A DNA stretch of 57,884 nucleotides, taken from positions 1 to 57,884 of the forward strand of contig QXVZ01031421.1 in the NCBI GenBank assembly GCA_008931825.1, in the 5' to 3' direction. Position numbers and translations under genes: made by a program. The notes under the pieces are model-generated. The model was not told the origin of the DNA and ran no database searches. It was given only the letters and a program-made list of their open reading frames with translations. Shown here one piece after another: positions 37,300-49,400 of this stretch. Positions within the stretch are counted from its first letter, which is position 1; every line of letters begins with the position of its first letter. This DNA comes from Phallusia fumigata (Eukaryota; Chordata; Ascidiacea; Phlebobranchia; Ascidiidae).

Positions 37300-39980
37300 T
37301 CTCGCATTTTTTCCATGACGCAGTTTCATATGCTATTCTTTTTTATAAAATACGAAGATTATGATAATGAAACACTTAACGTTTTTGCATAACGATGCTT
37401 CATACACATGAAACTTTGAGCATTTTTGCAACTTTTCCATGACGCAGTTTCGTCCTCCACCCTCCACAGATGTTGGCACAATCGTTTGGTTTCCATCTGT
37501 TTTCATGCTTCCTGATTGCTTTTGCATACATATTGCAGTTTCAATTAGTTTTGCATTTTTGCAATGACGCAGTTTCATGTGTTAATCCGTTTAAACATTT
37601 ATGGTAATGGAACACTTAAAGTGTTTTTCCATAGCAATGTTTGCATGTCCTACACATCGAAGTTCGGTTGGGAGCATTTTTGCAACTTTTCCATGATGCA
37701 GAATGTGTTGTTTTTGTCTTTTGCGGCGTTTTTTGTTGATTTATAAAGCATTTTAATTTATATGGAAGTATGGTGAATGCTACACTACTTTACAACACCN
37801 TTTCCGAACAAGCGGGTTCCACGTCACTTACCGTCTGCCACAAAACGCGTCACAACTCCACAAAGTTGATTTGACCTCCAGCGCCCCTGCAAGTCACCTT
37901 CCTTTAACCTTTGCGCCAAGTATCATAGAAATGAAAAATAAATAAATTTCTTTGAATTTTGAAAATTTATTTTCTGTTTGATAAACACTGCACTGTTGGA
38001 AACCCTCATATCACAAAAACACGCTCAGTTTGCTATATTCGAGACAAATCCTGGATAAAATTGTTTCTTGCCAGTAGATGACCCCCCTGGACACCTTGTA
38101 CCAAACCAGTGGGGGCGCTATGGAGCTTTAAATTTGTGGACTTGGCTCTGTGTTTGTTGCTGCTAAGAAAAAAACATTTAAAATTTGTATATCTTTTGAC
38201 TGGTAGTGCATTACTTACATGGACACACTTGGTTGTTTTTTGTTTGTCTGAAAAGTTATTTCCCATGAAATTTTCATCGTCGTCCAGCGGGCAAAGTAGG
38301 ATTTTCGCAATAATTTCGCACTTATGAAGTTTCGAGGCATTTTCCATTTTTTGCATATGACGCAGTTTAATATGTTTTTATTTTTTATAAAATACGAAGA
38401 TTATGATAATGAAACACTTAACGTTTTTGCATAACGATGCTTCATACACATGAAACTTTGAGCATTTTTGCAACTTTTCCATGACGCAGTTTCGTCCTCC
38501 ACCCTCCACAGATGTTGGCACAATCGTTTGGTTTCCATCTGTTTTCATGCTTCCTGATTGCTTTTGCATACATATTGCAGTTTCAATTAGTTTTGCATTT
38601 TTGCAATGACGCAGTTTCATGTGTTAATCCGTTTAAACATTTATGGTAATGGAACACTTAAAGTGTTTTTCCATAGCAATGTTTGCATGTCCTACACATC
38701 GAAGTTCGGTTGGGAGCATTTTTGCAACTTTTCCATGATGCAGAATGTGTNAAAATTTGTATATCTTTTGACTGGTAGAGCATTACTTTCATGGACACAC
38801 TTGGTTGTTTTTGTTTGTCCGAAAAGTTATTTCCCATGAAATTTTCATCGTCGTCCAGCGGGCAAAGTAGGATTTTCGCAATAATTTCGCACTTATGAAG
38901 TTTCGAGGCATTTTGCATTTTTTGCATATGACGCAGTTTCATATGCTATTCTTTTTTATAAAATGGCGCAGTTTCGTCCTCCACCCTCCACAGATGTTGG
39001 CACAATCGTTTGATTTCCATCTGTTTTCATGCTTCCTGATTTCTTTTGCATACATATTGCAGTTTCAATTAGTTTTGCATTGTTTGCAATGACGCAGTTT
39101 CATGCCTTAATCCGTTAAAACATTTATGGTAATGGAACACTCAGTGTTTTTGCATAGCGATGTTTGCCTGCCCTGCACATCGAAGTTCGGTTGGGAGCAT
39201 TTTTGCAACTTTTCCATGACGCAGTTTCGCATACAAGGTCGTGTTGACCTCTGACATGACAATTTCGGATAGAAGGTTTAATTGGCATGTAAAACATGAT
39301 TAGTTTCTGGTTTCAATGCGTCACAGCAGACGCCAATTGATAGCAGGTCAACACAATAATATTTCGAATTCGACTTCCAAAAATTCAACTAAGAGGCACG
39401 TAAGAATCTTTTACAAACCAAACTCTCCTGGTTCCCATGTTTTTGACCAATCAACACGCATTGCACAGGCTGCTGATTGCAAGCGCCGCTGGACCAATAA
39501 AAAACGGCGAATTATAATTTATTTTTCGATTTTTTCTCCTAAACGACAAGGCTTGTTTCCCGAATTTGCGTTGGATCGCTACACACGTACATAGTAAAAA
39601 TGTCTGTTATGTTTCCATGTTTATTGTTTACCGGCGGTTTAACTTACGCTCCATGCTGTCTAATGCTTACCAGAACTTCTATCGAAACTCCAGTGCCGAA
39701 TTTCCCAAACGGTTCATCATAATCTATAACTGTCGCAGCAATGTTAGAGGTCTTGTTTTAAAATCTTGAGCATGGAAGTCGATGATTGGTAATTAGTTTT
39801 GCCAGTTAGTTTTACATTTTTACCATAACGCAGTTTCACGTGTAAATCCGTTTCTGAAAAATTCAATGAATATGATAATGGAACACCACTCGTTTTTGCA
39901 TATCAATGTTTGCCTGCCCCACACATTGAAGTTCGGTTGGGCGCATTTTTTGCAACTTTTCCATGACGCAGTTTCACATA
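37300..39980. repeat. Satellite-like array, monomer about 125 bp
   Basis: A core ending TGACGCAGTTTC recurs at about 37317, 37441, 37566, 38355, 38481, 38607, 38932, 39092, 39219 and 39967, mostly 124-127 bp apart. First and third monomers of a run resemble each other more than the second, suggesting a two-monomer (about 250 bp) higher-order unit. The n at 37800 and 38752 lie inside, and 37346-37708 is identical by eye to 38388-38751. Confidence 0.7.
38180..39230. repeat. Unmerged overlap around the n at 38752
   Basis: 38180-38751 corresponds to the sequence from 38753 onward, but the second copy lacks about one satellite monomer. The copies are probably alleles differing in repeat number, or a collapsed and misordered array. 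Confidence 0.6.
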
Positions 39981-41903
39981 CAAGGTCGTGTTGACCTCTG
40001 ACACAACAGTTTCAGACAGAAAGTTTAACTGGCGTGTGAAACAATCGATTATTTGCCATGATTAGTTTTCGGTTTCAGTCACGTGTCCTGAATCGACATT
40101 TAAAAAGTTTTTCGTTGTTTTCGCCATTTGCGGCGATTCCCACTGATTTCTACAGCATTTTATTTGTTGAAAACTTCCAGTTCATGAGCAAATCTATTGA
40201 CAGAATGTCAAACGGGTTAGTCGTTTTTGAAAGTTCGTCATGATATTGTAATTTAAAACATTAATCAAAAATGTAAATTAAGGTGTTATTCATAGAATTT
40301 TACTGTCAGTAAGATGGAAATTACATCGTTGCATATCGTCTTCGTGTGATGTTTCTATTCAAAGTACAGCACATTTACATATTTCACCTCATGCACCATA
40401 ACAAATTTGGTAAAGAATAATTAACGTGTTTCCTTCCCCTTGTCATAAAACACTTGCATACAGTTTGCCCAATAGTTAGAACCGAGTTCTGACAGCAATA
40501 GCTGGACAGTTTTGCTCAACAAGTCCAAGCCGATTCCCCTATTTCTTTTCGAAAAAATCAATTTTGAACACCAAAACTGCTTCCTTATGAAACGGCAACT
40601 AAAATAGGTTTCCCAACTTTGCAGGCATTAAATTTTACACATTTTCACGTGAGCTAATCCATAAACGTCATGTTGGTACCAAGGAATACTGTAAGGTGCG
40701 TATTGAGTTGTGCGTACCACGTACCTCGTTGCGTATCGCACCTTTTGAAATTTTTTGCTGCGTGCACTATTGTACCAATGTGCCGTACCGTAATGCCATT
40801 CTATTTAAGACGAAGCAAGACGCAGTTGGGGGGAAAAAAACCAGGAAATGGCTTGATTTCCTAACAAAATCAAGGAAGTACTGCTTCAATGCGTCAACGC
40901 TCTGCGGTTTTTGCGCAACAGTTTCACACCGGAAAAATGTTACTGACATGATACAAAACTTAATTCACGCCGTACACGGACTCTACTATGAATAGTCACA
41001 ACGCTTTATGCGTCACTATGATTCACATTTGAAGGTTTTGACGTTTACTTCCCATATACCAACTCTGTTTTAGGGAATATGATTCTTTTACAACGTTGTT
41101 TCTTTTGAAGTCACTTCCACACAAAATACAACAAAAAACTTCAACAAATAGAATACAGATCACATATAAAAACCATTTGTACACATGTTTTCCAAATTTG
41201 CAACCCAATTTTTAATGTACAGAAATGTCAAATGAGTTGCCTCGAAAAACATTGTAAGAGTGTAGACTGCGAAACAATTTTGCAACTGCTTACACAAAAA
41301 ACAATAACAAAAAAATTTTCAAAAGGCTGGTTTACGACAAGAATATCTTAGAAAAAACTTTTGAAAGAGGTACAGAAAAATGCTTTACAGGTATTTACAT
41401 ATTTTTACATATTACAACAGTGTGTTTGTGTGTTTCCATACTCATAGCAACAACTGAAAGAGGAAATAATTGCACTTGGAAGTTAAACAAAATTAAACTT
41501 GATAATCTCATGGCTTGAAATATCTATTTGGCACAATTGAGGAACAATTAAACTACTATGTTGTACTAAAGTGTTTAGGAAGTTTTGACAGGCAAAAAAG
41601 TCATGTATGGAACTCTAGTTCTTAAACACTGCATTAAAAAAAGCATGGCAGGATGCTGAAACTTATAGATAGTGCATAAAAATTGTCATCACACAAAAAA
41701 TTACAATGACGACCAAGCAATGTACACATACAGTAACGTCGGACAGCACAGGCAAGTGGTACATAAAACAGATTATTAAAAAAATTGTACAAAACACACT
41801 GGTTTATGTCAGCACCATGACGTTTCTGATGCTTCACATACATAGAATGTGTAATGGACATATTATGCCCAATGCAATTTTGGTATTATTGAACCACACT
41901 GAT
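39981..41903. other. 3' flank of receptor gene A and repeats
   Basis: It holds the end of the satellite-associated repeat (a segment from about 39967 repeats 39226-39300), and an inverted GGTAC-type repeat near 40690-40800. No coding exon was recognised. The receptor A 3' UTR probably occupies the right side. Confidence 0.4.
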
Positions 41904-44117
41904 TTATATATTGGCATTGTTGATTTGAGCCAGGGAACTCCACGGATCATTTTTCATGTCTAAAGGTTCGATGCATGCAGGGGTGTAGCATGGGCCCTCA
42001 TGTATCACAACTTCACTTTGAGGAAATGAAAAAGCGGTGACATGAAATGAAGGGTCTTGGTTAGTATTCACACTACCCAAACCACTATCCACATTGTTGT
42101 TGGACACTGTCTTCTGCTGTGCTACATCCAATACAAGGTTGTTTTCTGTATGCTCAGTGGGCTGTCGACTAGGAGGAAAGTTTTCTGTTGCAAAACTGTA
42201 ATCATTTGATACCACACTAATTTCAAGCGGCATTAAAATGCTATCATCCAAATTCATAGATCCGACTACTTGCTTTTCCACTGACTTACTATTTGATTCC
42301 AAGGTCTCGACAGCATTTGGTTCAATTGATGGCAATGAAGGCAGTTTTATGCTGTTTACCAATAAAGCATCATTTACTGACCCAACAGGTTCTGTCATAA
42401 GTATCTCAGGTTGTTTTTCGGTGTGCTTGTACCAATCAGGATTTGACTGCACAAAGTTGGTCATCTCAGCCACAGCATCAGATAAAATTTTTCCCAACTT
42501 ATTCTCCTCGGTCGTAAAATAACTGTCGGTGGCTACCTTGTTTTGGAGGACAACCGCTGAGGACTGAAATTTCTCCAAGTTCTTCAACCTGAAATAGAGC
42601 TGCTCAAATTGCTTCATTAGTTGAAAGTTGCAAAATGACAGGTCATGGAAAACAACTGGTATGTCTGCATCTGAACAATAGTCAAAGAAAGTGAAAAAAT
42701 ATCTTCCAATATTTCTTTTCATCAAAAGGTCTCCTTTGATTTTTCTAACAACTGGGCAAAATAGATCAGTTTGGTCAATATCATTTTGATCCTTTGTCTC
42801 CCACCGTTTTTTAGCCCCAGGAGACCAAGCCACTATTATTTTATCAGCCTGATTCAAGGCATTTTCCATCCAAGTCAGGGAGTCCTTGTAAATATTGTCT
42901 TGCTCCCAAAGTTCAAGCAATACACGAAATCCCAAATCACACTGAAGAAACGAAGCAAACTTAAGGATAACGTCCTTGTGCTTGGGGTGATCATCTGTAA
43001 ACACAATGTACACAGTTATGTTCCAAGGATTACAAATCACTGTTGAGCCATTCATTCCAGTCTCAACAGATGATATATTCGACCTCAAAGACTTTGTGTT
43101 TGAACAAAACTTTTTGCCTGAACCTTCAAAGTGTCGTGGATATATGCAAAGTTTAAACAATATTAGAAAGACAATGAGAGCAAGCACCAGCACTGGAACA
43201 GCAATGAAATACCACTTGATTTGTTCGGGAACCGGTTCGGTGGGAATTTTACAGTCTTTGTGCTTAATGTAAACCAATCGGGAACGTGGCATTTTATCAA
43301 CCTCTAACTCCGCAGTGAGTAAAAATTTGTTGGGAAGTTTGTAGTAGAACTCGTGATACTTTGAGCTTACAAATTTTGATTCAATAAAGTCCTCATCTTT
43401 GTGAATAAGTAATTCTGCTTGGATGGTTTTGTTGTTTAAATTTGGGACGTGATATCCAAAATGGTATGTTGAATTTTCACAAAAGTACCCAAGTAGATAA
43501 AGGTCTATACTACAATCCCTAGTTGGTTCATGGCCATTATAAAATGAGCTTGTGCAAGGTGGTATGGATTTCTCCATGTCAAAATGAATCGAGGACAACT
43601 TGCGAGACTTCTTCTGTAATGGATAGCTAATGACATAGATTTCAAAGTCATCGCCAGCTTCTATTACTTCATTTGTTCGATTTCCATAACAGTCAGTCAC
43701 AGTAAAGGGAAACAGATCATGCAAATTTTGCCCATCAGGAAAACAATAAAACTTTTTAAGAACTATGGTTAGTTGAGCCTCAAATATTCCTCTTTTATAA
43801 ACCTCAACCTCAAAAGCTTTGAACGTTTGCAGAGCATTGGTTGAAGGCTGCCACGAGAACTCCATAGAGATTTCAGAATATCTGCTGTTGTTAGGTTTTG
43901 TAACTTGCACAATTATGCCACTTTGCTCAGCCACAGGTCCAGGTGCAAGGCTATCATCAATGTTGGAACACTTTGTCTTCTGTGTTGAACATCTGATAGG
44001 ACCCTTACTAGAACTGATCAAACATTCATCACTCTTGGGACAATTTAATGCTGCTACATTTTGAACACACATCAGACATGATAGTAGGAAAATCAATTGT
44101 AGCCAACCATACATCAT
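41904..44117 (-). CDS. IL17R: IL-17RA-like SEFIR receptor A (737 aa), single exon
   Basis: A type I membrane receptor. Signal peptide about residues 1-23; ectodomain with paired cysteines and FnIII-like strands (ISMEFSWQP) about 24-300; membrane helix about 302-326; SEFIR domain about 366-515. The SEFIR holds VYIVFTDDHPKHKDVILKF, LELWEQD, IIVAWSPGAKKRW, YFFTFFDYCS and QLYFRLKNLEKFQ, matching the IL-17RA subtype, which recruits Act1-type adaptors through SEFIR-SEFIR contacts. The Ser/Thr-rich tail contains one PLEIS motif and ends with PLDMKNDPWSSLA. There are no introns in the coding region, whereas vertebrate IL17RA has many. It is one of three tandem paralogs on this strand. The start codon is chosen as the first Met of two adjacent Mets before the signal peptide. 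Confidence 0.88.
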   Translation of the reverse strand: MMYGWLQLIFLLSCLMCVQNVAALNCPKSDECLISSSKGPIRCSTQKTKCSNIDDSLAPGPVAEQSGIIVQVTKPNNSRYSEISMEFSWQPSTNALQTFKAFEVEVYKRGIFEAQLTIVLKKFYCFPDGQNLHDLFPFTVTDCYGNRTNEVIEAGDDFEIYVISYPLQKKSRKLSSIHFDMEKSIPPCTSSFYNGHEPTRDCSIDLYLLGYFCENSTYHFGYHVPNLNNKTIQAELLIHKDEDFIESKFVSSKYHEFYYKLPNKFLLTAELEVDKMPRSRLVYIKHKDCKIPTEPVPEQIKWYFIAVPVLVLALIVFLILFKLCIYPRHFEGSGKKFCSNTKSLRSNISSVETGMNGSTVICNPWNITVYIVFTDDHPKHKDVILKFASFLQCDLGFRVLLELWEQDNIYKDSLTWMENALNQADKIIVAWSPGAKKRWETKDQNDIDQTDLFCPVVRKIKGDLLMKRNIGRYFFTFFDYCSDADIPVVFHDLSFCNFQLMKQFEQLYFRLKNLEKFQSSAVVLQNKVATDSYFTTEENKLGKILSDAVAEMTNFVQSNPDWYKHTEKQPEILMTEPVGSVNDALLVNSIKLPSLPSIEPNAVETLESNSKSVEKQVVGSMNLDDSILMPLEISVVSNDYSFATENFPPSRQPTEHTENNLVLDVAQQKTVSNNNVDSGLGSVNTNQDPSFHVTAFSFPQSEVVIHEGPCYTPACIEPLDMKNDPWSSLAQINNANI

Positions 44118-44319
44118 AATTATACATCAGTAAGTGTGCTGCCAGGTGAATCATGGACCTGAAAACCAAAACACAATAGGTATAATCTAGTACATTTTTA
44201 ACAGAACCTACCAAAAACCTTAATCCACAACAAAACACATTGTTATACAGACACAAAAAAACTTTCATTCAATTCTTCATTGTCAAGACCTGAAACGAAG
44301 GTATTAAGTTGTCCTACTG

Positions 44320-44429
44320 CAGTGACCCCTAGCCTTTTTTGACGCATTCCCCCTTTGTTTACTTTGGAGTTTTTCATTCCTCCATAAACAAGAAATGATA
44401 AATTAACAATAAAAGGTTTGGAACCACTG
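44320..44429. mobile_element. Possible short MITE upstream of receptor A
   Basis: 110 bp with ends CAGTGACCCCTAGCC and, in reverse, CAGTGGTTCCAAACC, an hAT-like terminal inverted repeat. No clean target duplication was seen. Confidence 0.4.
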
Positions 44430-44896
44430 GTCTATCTAAAAAGAATACTACACCTGTCATGAATAACTTGACTATAAAATATCCTCTCAGAAAGGAATTC
44501 CTCTTTTGTTGGAAATCACTGGCCTAACGTATTTTTCAATGCTAATGCACTTTATGCCCTGAGGCAGTACACGGGCAACTTTCGAATCTCTTTTGAGGAC
44601 AAAAAATGCTGAAATTAATGCGCTGTAGTTTCGGTTAAATTCCACGAAGCTTTGCTACAAAAGTCTAGTACGCACCATAGCTGGTAGTTTGAAGTAAACA
44701 ACGCTGCTGCTGTTAATCACTGTGATTCCGTAGTAATGTTTCCGGGGAATTTCCCTTAGTCGTAATTTTTTTCCCCAAACATGCGACGTCCGTGGGAAAA
44801 CAGAAAGGTAACTTGCAAGGTTTTTCTCCAGTCGAATTTTCTTCAATGCTTAAATACTTGTGATCAAATAACACCATGTACATTACAGTGTACCCA

Positions 44897-45006
44897 CAGC
44901 GCGTTTCACCTTGATCCACCATTTAATTGTGCCCCCCATTATTTTCGCGCCTCATAACTCAACTACTTCCGACTTGGTGATTGTTTCAGTACAATTATGT
45001 CGCTGC
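44897..45006 (-). promoter_or_regulatory. Block shared with the region upstream of receptor B
   Basis: About 110 bp are similar to 50502-50620, with shared runs such as ACAGCGCGTTT, GCGCCTCATAAC and TTGGTGATTGTTTCAGT. Each block lies about 0.7-0.8 kb upstream of a receptor start codon (gene A here). It is a promoter, 5' exon or older duplicated flank; the role is inferred from position and conservation. Confidence 0.5.
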
Positions 45007-45155
45007 GATTTCTTACACCGAGCAAACTCAACTCAAACTTGACCGACGTGGCCACAACCTCTGCTGGAGAGCCCCTTAACCAGACCTACTATTCTTTCCC
45101 TTTCCTCGACACCATTAACCCATCATCTGCTTTAGAGGAGGTGGATTTCCTGTAG
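44997..45155 (+). CDS. Possible short ORF, 52 aa, unidentified
   Basis: ATG at 44997 opens a 52-codon frame (beginning MSLRFLTPSKLN, ending EEVDFL) with a TAG at 45153-45155. Composition looks protein-like, but no splice partner or family was recognised. It overlaps the right edge of the conserved upstream block, on the opposite strand to the receptors. Confidence 0.25.
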   Translation: MSLRFLTPSKLNSNLTDVATTSAGEPLNQTYYSFPFLDTINPSSALEEVDFL

Positions 45156-46430
45156 CACATCACCACTGGTGATAACCCAACCCTCAGAGCTATTAAACAG
45201 CAATGGCTTCGGAGAAATGCCCTTATGTTTTTGCACTTTTATAATCATAAAACCCACATGGATTCCTCGGCTGTTGTGTGGTGCCCTAGGTCTTTTATAC
45301 TGGCTAAAGCAAAGCTTCGGTTGCATGCAAAGTAGTTGCAGATCCAACCCAGGTAAAAATAGATGGAAAACAGTTTCACTTGGCGAAAATAAAAAACTAA
45401 GCTTACTGTAAAAGAACAGACCATCGAATATTTCAGGCAACAACGTTTTACTGTCAATAACAGTTATTTACACACACAATGTTTGGCGTTTCTTAGTACA
45501 ACATTTGGCAGCAGTAAAACATATGTATAAGTTTTTTGGGGGCAAGCAATTTCATACTGGCAATTGTAAATAATCTCATGCAACAAAATTGCACAAACAA
45601 CTACTGATGAACAAAACAAGGAATGAATTAGGATGTTCAACAAAAACACTTACATCGTTTTACTTTTAATACGTTAAAAAAATCTCAATAGGGGCAAAAA
45701 AGTCTATAAAACTGCAAACATGAAAGGTCTATAAAACTGCAAACATGAAAACATTAAATTTAGTAAGCAGTTGGCAGTATNCATGTAACAAAATTGCACA
45801 AACAACTACTGATGAACAAAACAAGAAATGAATTAGGATGTTTAACAAAAACACTCACATCGTTTTACTTTTAATACGTTAAAAAAATCACAATAGGGGC
45901 AAAAAAGTCTAGAAAACTGCAAACATGAAAGGTCTATAAAACTGCAAACATATAAACATTAAATTTAGTAAGCAGTTGGCAGTATGATAGCACATTAACA
46001 TGGCTTCGACAATCGCAAAGTACAAAAATATACAGTGGCAAGATACTTGATTCAAAACACATTTTGTTAAATAAACAAAGTGAATATGAAGTATAAATCT
46101 CAAAAATCATGATTGGCAGGGACGGGCCAAAACTGTTTCACTGAACTTACTAGGAAATTATGCCTTTACACATATGTGATGTCACAATGAATGAGTCACC
46201 ACAGCTTTGATTCGAAAAATGTAAGTGTTTGTGTGTCTGAATATGTATGGAAGTGAATGTTTGGTTATTCTCTGGCACTTACCCGCTAAGCATTAAAAAT
46301 GGTGATACTTGGTACCAAGGCACTGGATCAGCTCAGCCCTAATGGATTGAAAAACAAAGCCAAGCCAACTATTTATTTGAGCCATAACATTTAGGCATAA
46401 AATGGAAAGGATGTTTAGGCAAAGGACCTA
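45156..46430. other. Spacer between receptors A and B
   Basis: It includes a 204-bp block (45577-45780) repeated as 45782-45985 around the n at 45781, an unmerged contig overlap. The receptor B 3' UTR probably extends into the right part. No gene was seen. Confidence 0.6.
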
Positions 46431-49400
46431 TTATTTGTTAAATGAGGCTAGGGATTGCCAGGGATCATTTTCCATATCGATTGGGGCGATTATGACCTTT
46501 GGTTGAACTTCCTCATTTGCAACATTAAAATCACCCGTGTCACAGCTAAAATGAAATGACTCAGCATTTATGGATGGTTCATATGAAAATGCAATTTGAG
46601 GTCGAATTGCATTGTATGTTTCTATCTTCTTGGTATAGTTCTCAAGGGGGGGTCTGGTCATTGCCAAACGCGTCCTTAAATGTTGTGTTGGTCTCTTATC
46701 TTTAAGTGATGATGGAAAAATTTCAGTCGAAGATTCTGGAGCCTCCTGACTAATTTCAATACTTTGAAAGGAATCGCTTTTATCAAACTCCGCATTTGGA
46801 TTGGATTGAACCATTTTCTCACTTGTTTTTAGCTGTTTTACATTTGTAATGTCTGGTTTGTTTGCTGGGAAACTTTCAGATGCAAGGTCTTCAGAGAATT
46901 GGCTGATTTCGATGCTGGAATTAGTTTCAGTTGTGGGCAATCCTCCTTGGATGACATATTCGGATTGGAATTCTTCACTGATTTCAATGTTTTGAAAGGA
47001 ATCGCTGAACATATCATTGAAATCTTGATTACAATTGCTTGGAACTTTGGTTTGTTTTTTCACAGCAGGGTTTCGACTCAGAACATGTTCAGGCTTAACA
47101 TTTTGTGTCAAGTGATCAGTTTCACCAGATAAACAACTGATTTCAATGCTTGGAAAGGAATCATAAACACTGCAATCACTACCCAACATATTATTAGGAC
47201 ATTGGTTACTTTTACCTCCATCCAGCTGTCTTCCCTGCAAAATAACACCAGCTTTGGCGACATGGGCATGATTTTGCTGATGAGTTAACTCTTTAGAATT
47301 AAAGTTATCACCGCTAGAAAAACAACTGATTTCCAATTGCACACTTTCAAGGGAATTCCCTGTATGGGTTTTGGTTTGGGGTACAGCTTGGATGTCAGAA
47401 AAGTGAACATGTTTAACTGGAGAAACAACCTTTTGGTCAAGAGAGCTAATGTCAGACAAACAACTTATTTCGAAACTCTCAAATAATTCGTCAGTCTCAG
47501 GCCCCTCCTGAACAGCTTTAGCATTTTCATGTTGATACATCTGCCTTTTCTCCCATGGATATCCCAAGGTTTGGCTACACTGTGTCGTGGTGGGGTTGAA
47601 AGCATGAACATTCTTTGGCAATTCAGCCAAATTTTGAGCAGGAGTTCCATCTTCGCCAGACAAACCACTAATTTCAATGCTACAAAATGACTCCTCAGTT
47701 TTCAAATCATCTTGCATATCATCATAATATGGTTGTTGACATGTCAGTTTTGAAAATTTATCGACAATTTTGCTGTCAGCTTTTATCTGTTGGTTTGCAT
47801 GGATTGTTTTAATATTTGAACACTGCTTCTGTTTAAGATGAGCATTTTCCTCCAATTTTTGTGGCAAGCAAACTTCTGAATTTATATTTCGATCAGAGTC
47901 ATCAAAGTCACTTGTTTTGTTTATTTGTTGTGGGAGCTTTGAAGTTAAATGATAAGTTTCATTTTCCAATTCGCCAACATCGAGGGTTAGTAGGGAAGGT
48001 GGTGGGACAATTGACATGACATTCGTAAAAGCAAAATTATCAATTTCATTGCGTTGCTCAATGTTGTTTGAGCATTCCACAGGTGGGGGTTTATACTGGT
48101 GCCAGTCAGGGTTTTCCTTTGCTAGTTTCGACATTTCCAATATTGCTTGTTTCAAAGCTGGACCGTAGCGGGTGACATTCGGTTTGGCGAAAGTAGAGCT
48201 TTCAACTTTCTTCTCAGTGCATGTGAGACCGGGTTGATACAAGGGTTTCCCAGAAAGTCTGAAGTAAAGCTGTTTAAAGTCCTGCATCAGTTTAAATCTA
48301 CAGAAAGTTAAGTCACAGAAAACCTTGGGAATGTCCATTTCGGAGCAATAATCAAAATAGGTGAAAAAATACCGGTCTTTATTTTTGTCATAAAACAAGT
48401 CCTTTTTCACTTTTTTCAACAGCGGCGTAAACAAATCCTGTTTGTTGCAATCGGATGTCGCAAACTTTGCCCACCTTCTGCTCGCTTCAGGCGACCAAAT
48501 AATAATCCACTTATCTGATTGGTCAATTGCTTTTTCAATCCATGACGTACAGTCCTGGTAAATATCATCTTGTTGCCAGAGTTCAAACATTACTTCGAAA
48601 CCCAGATCATGATGAACATAAGCTGCTAACTTAAGCACAACATCTTTGTGTTTTGGATGGTCCCCAACAAATGTTATCAAAACCTTCAGGGGGGACAACC
48701 GTTCATTGGAATCTTCCTTGGCATTTGCATCATCAAATGAGGACACATGATGTATGTCTTCCAGGTTGGATGAAATTTGAGCAGGACTTAACCATTTTAC
48801 AACCCACATCGGACAGCAAGTCTTGAAACATTTTAATAAACATCCTCTCCTGATAAGGAAGAAAACAACTACAAGGGCAATTGCTGCTACAATTAATGCA
48901 ACACACACTGGTATAACAAATGGAATCGGTACCGGTTTCTTGATATTCAACGCAACCAAACACGATGAACTGTTGATCACAGCAACATCGATTTGTCTTC
49001 GCATTTTATAATCTCCAGACAATTTAAATTCAATATTCTTGCTTATATCTAGCTTTGTTTGATTCAGCAACATGGTAACAATTCCATCCATGTCTTGAAT
49101 CACATGTTTCTTGTATCCACTAAAGACCTGAGTGTCCCTGAATATTCCCCGTACAACCAGTTGTCTATCAGTGAAAAAATCAGGTATGTGATACTTCACT
49201 TTAACTTGCACTTCATGATTTAGACATGAGTACTCCACATGAACTTTGAGGCAATCGGATGCCTCCCCATTCACGAGTTTGTTGCAATCAATAGAAACAT
49301 TCATGCTAATATGATTAGCAGTCTTACCCACTAAATGTGGTAGGCTGGTGACCTTAACCCCAATAACATCGCCTGGGTATACTCTGAAACAGGGACAGTC

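Noticed and set aside
40670..40995. Overlapping cysteine-containing open frames
   Set aside because: They overlap an inverted GGTAC-type repeat and each other in two frames. No start or splice context.
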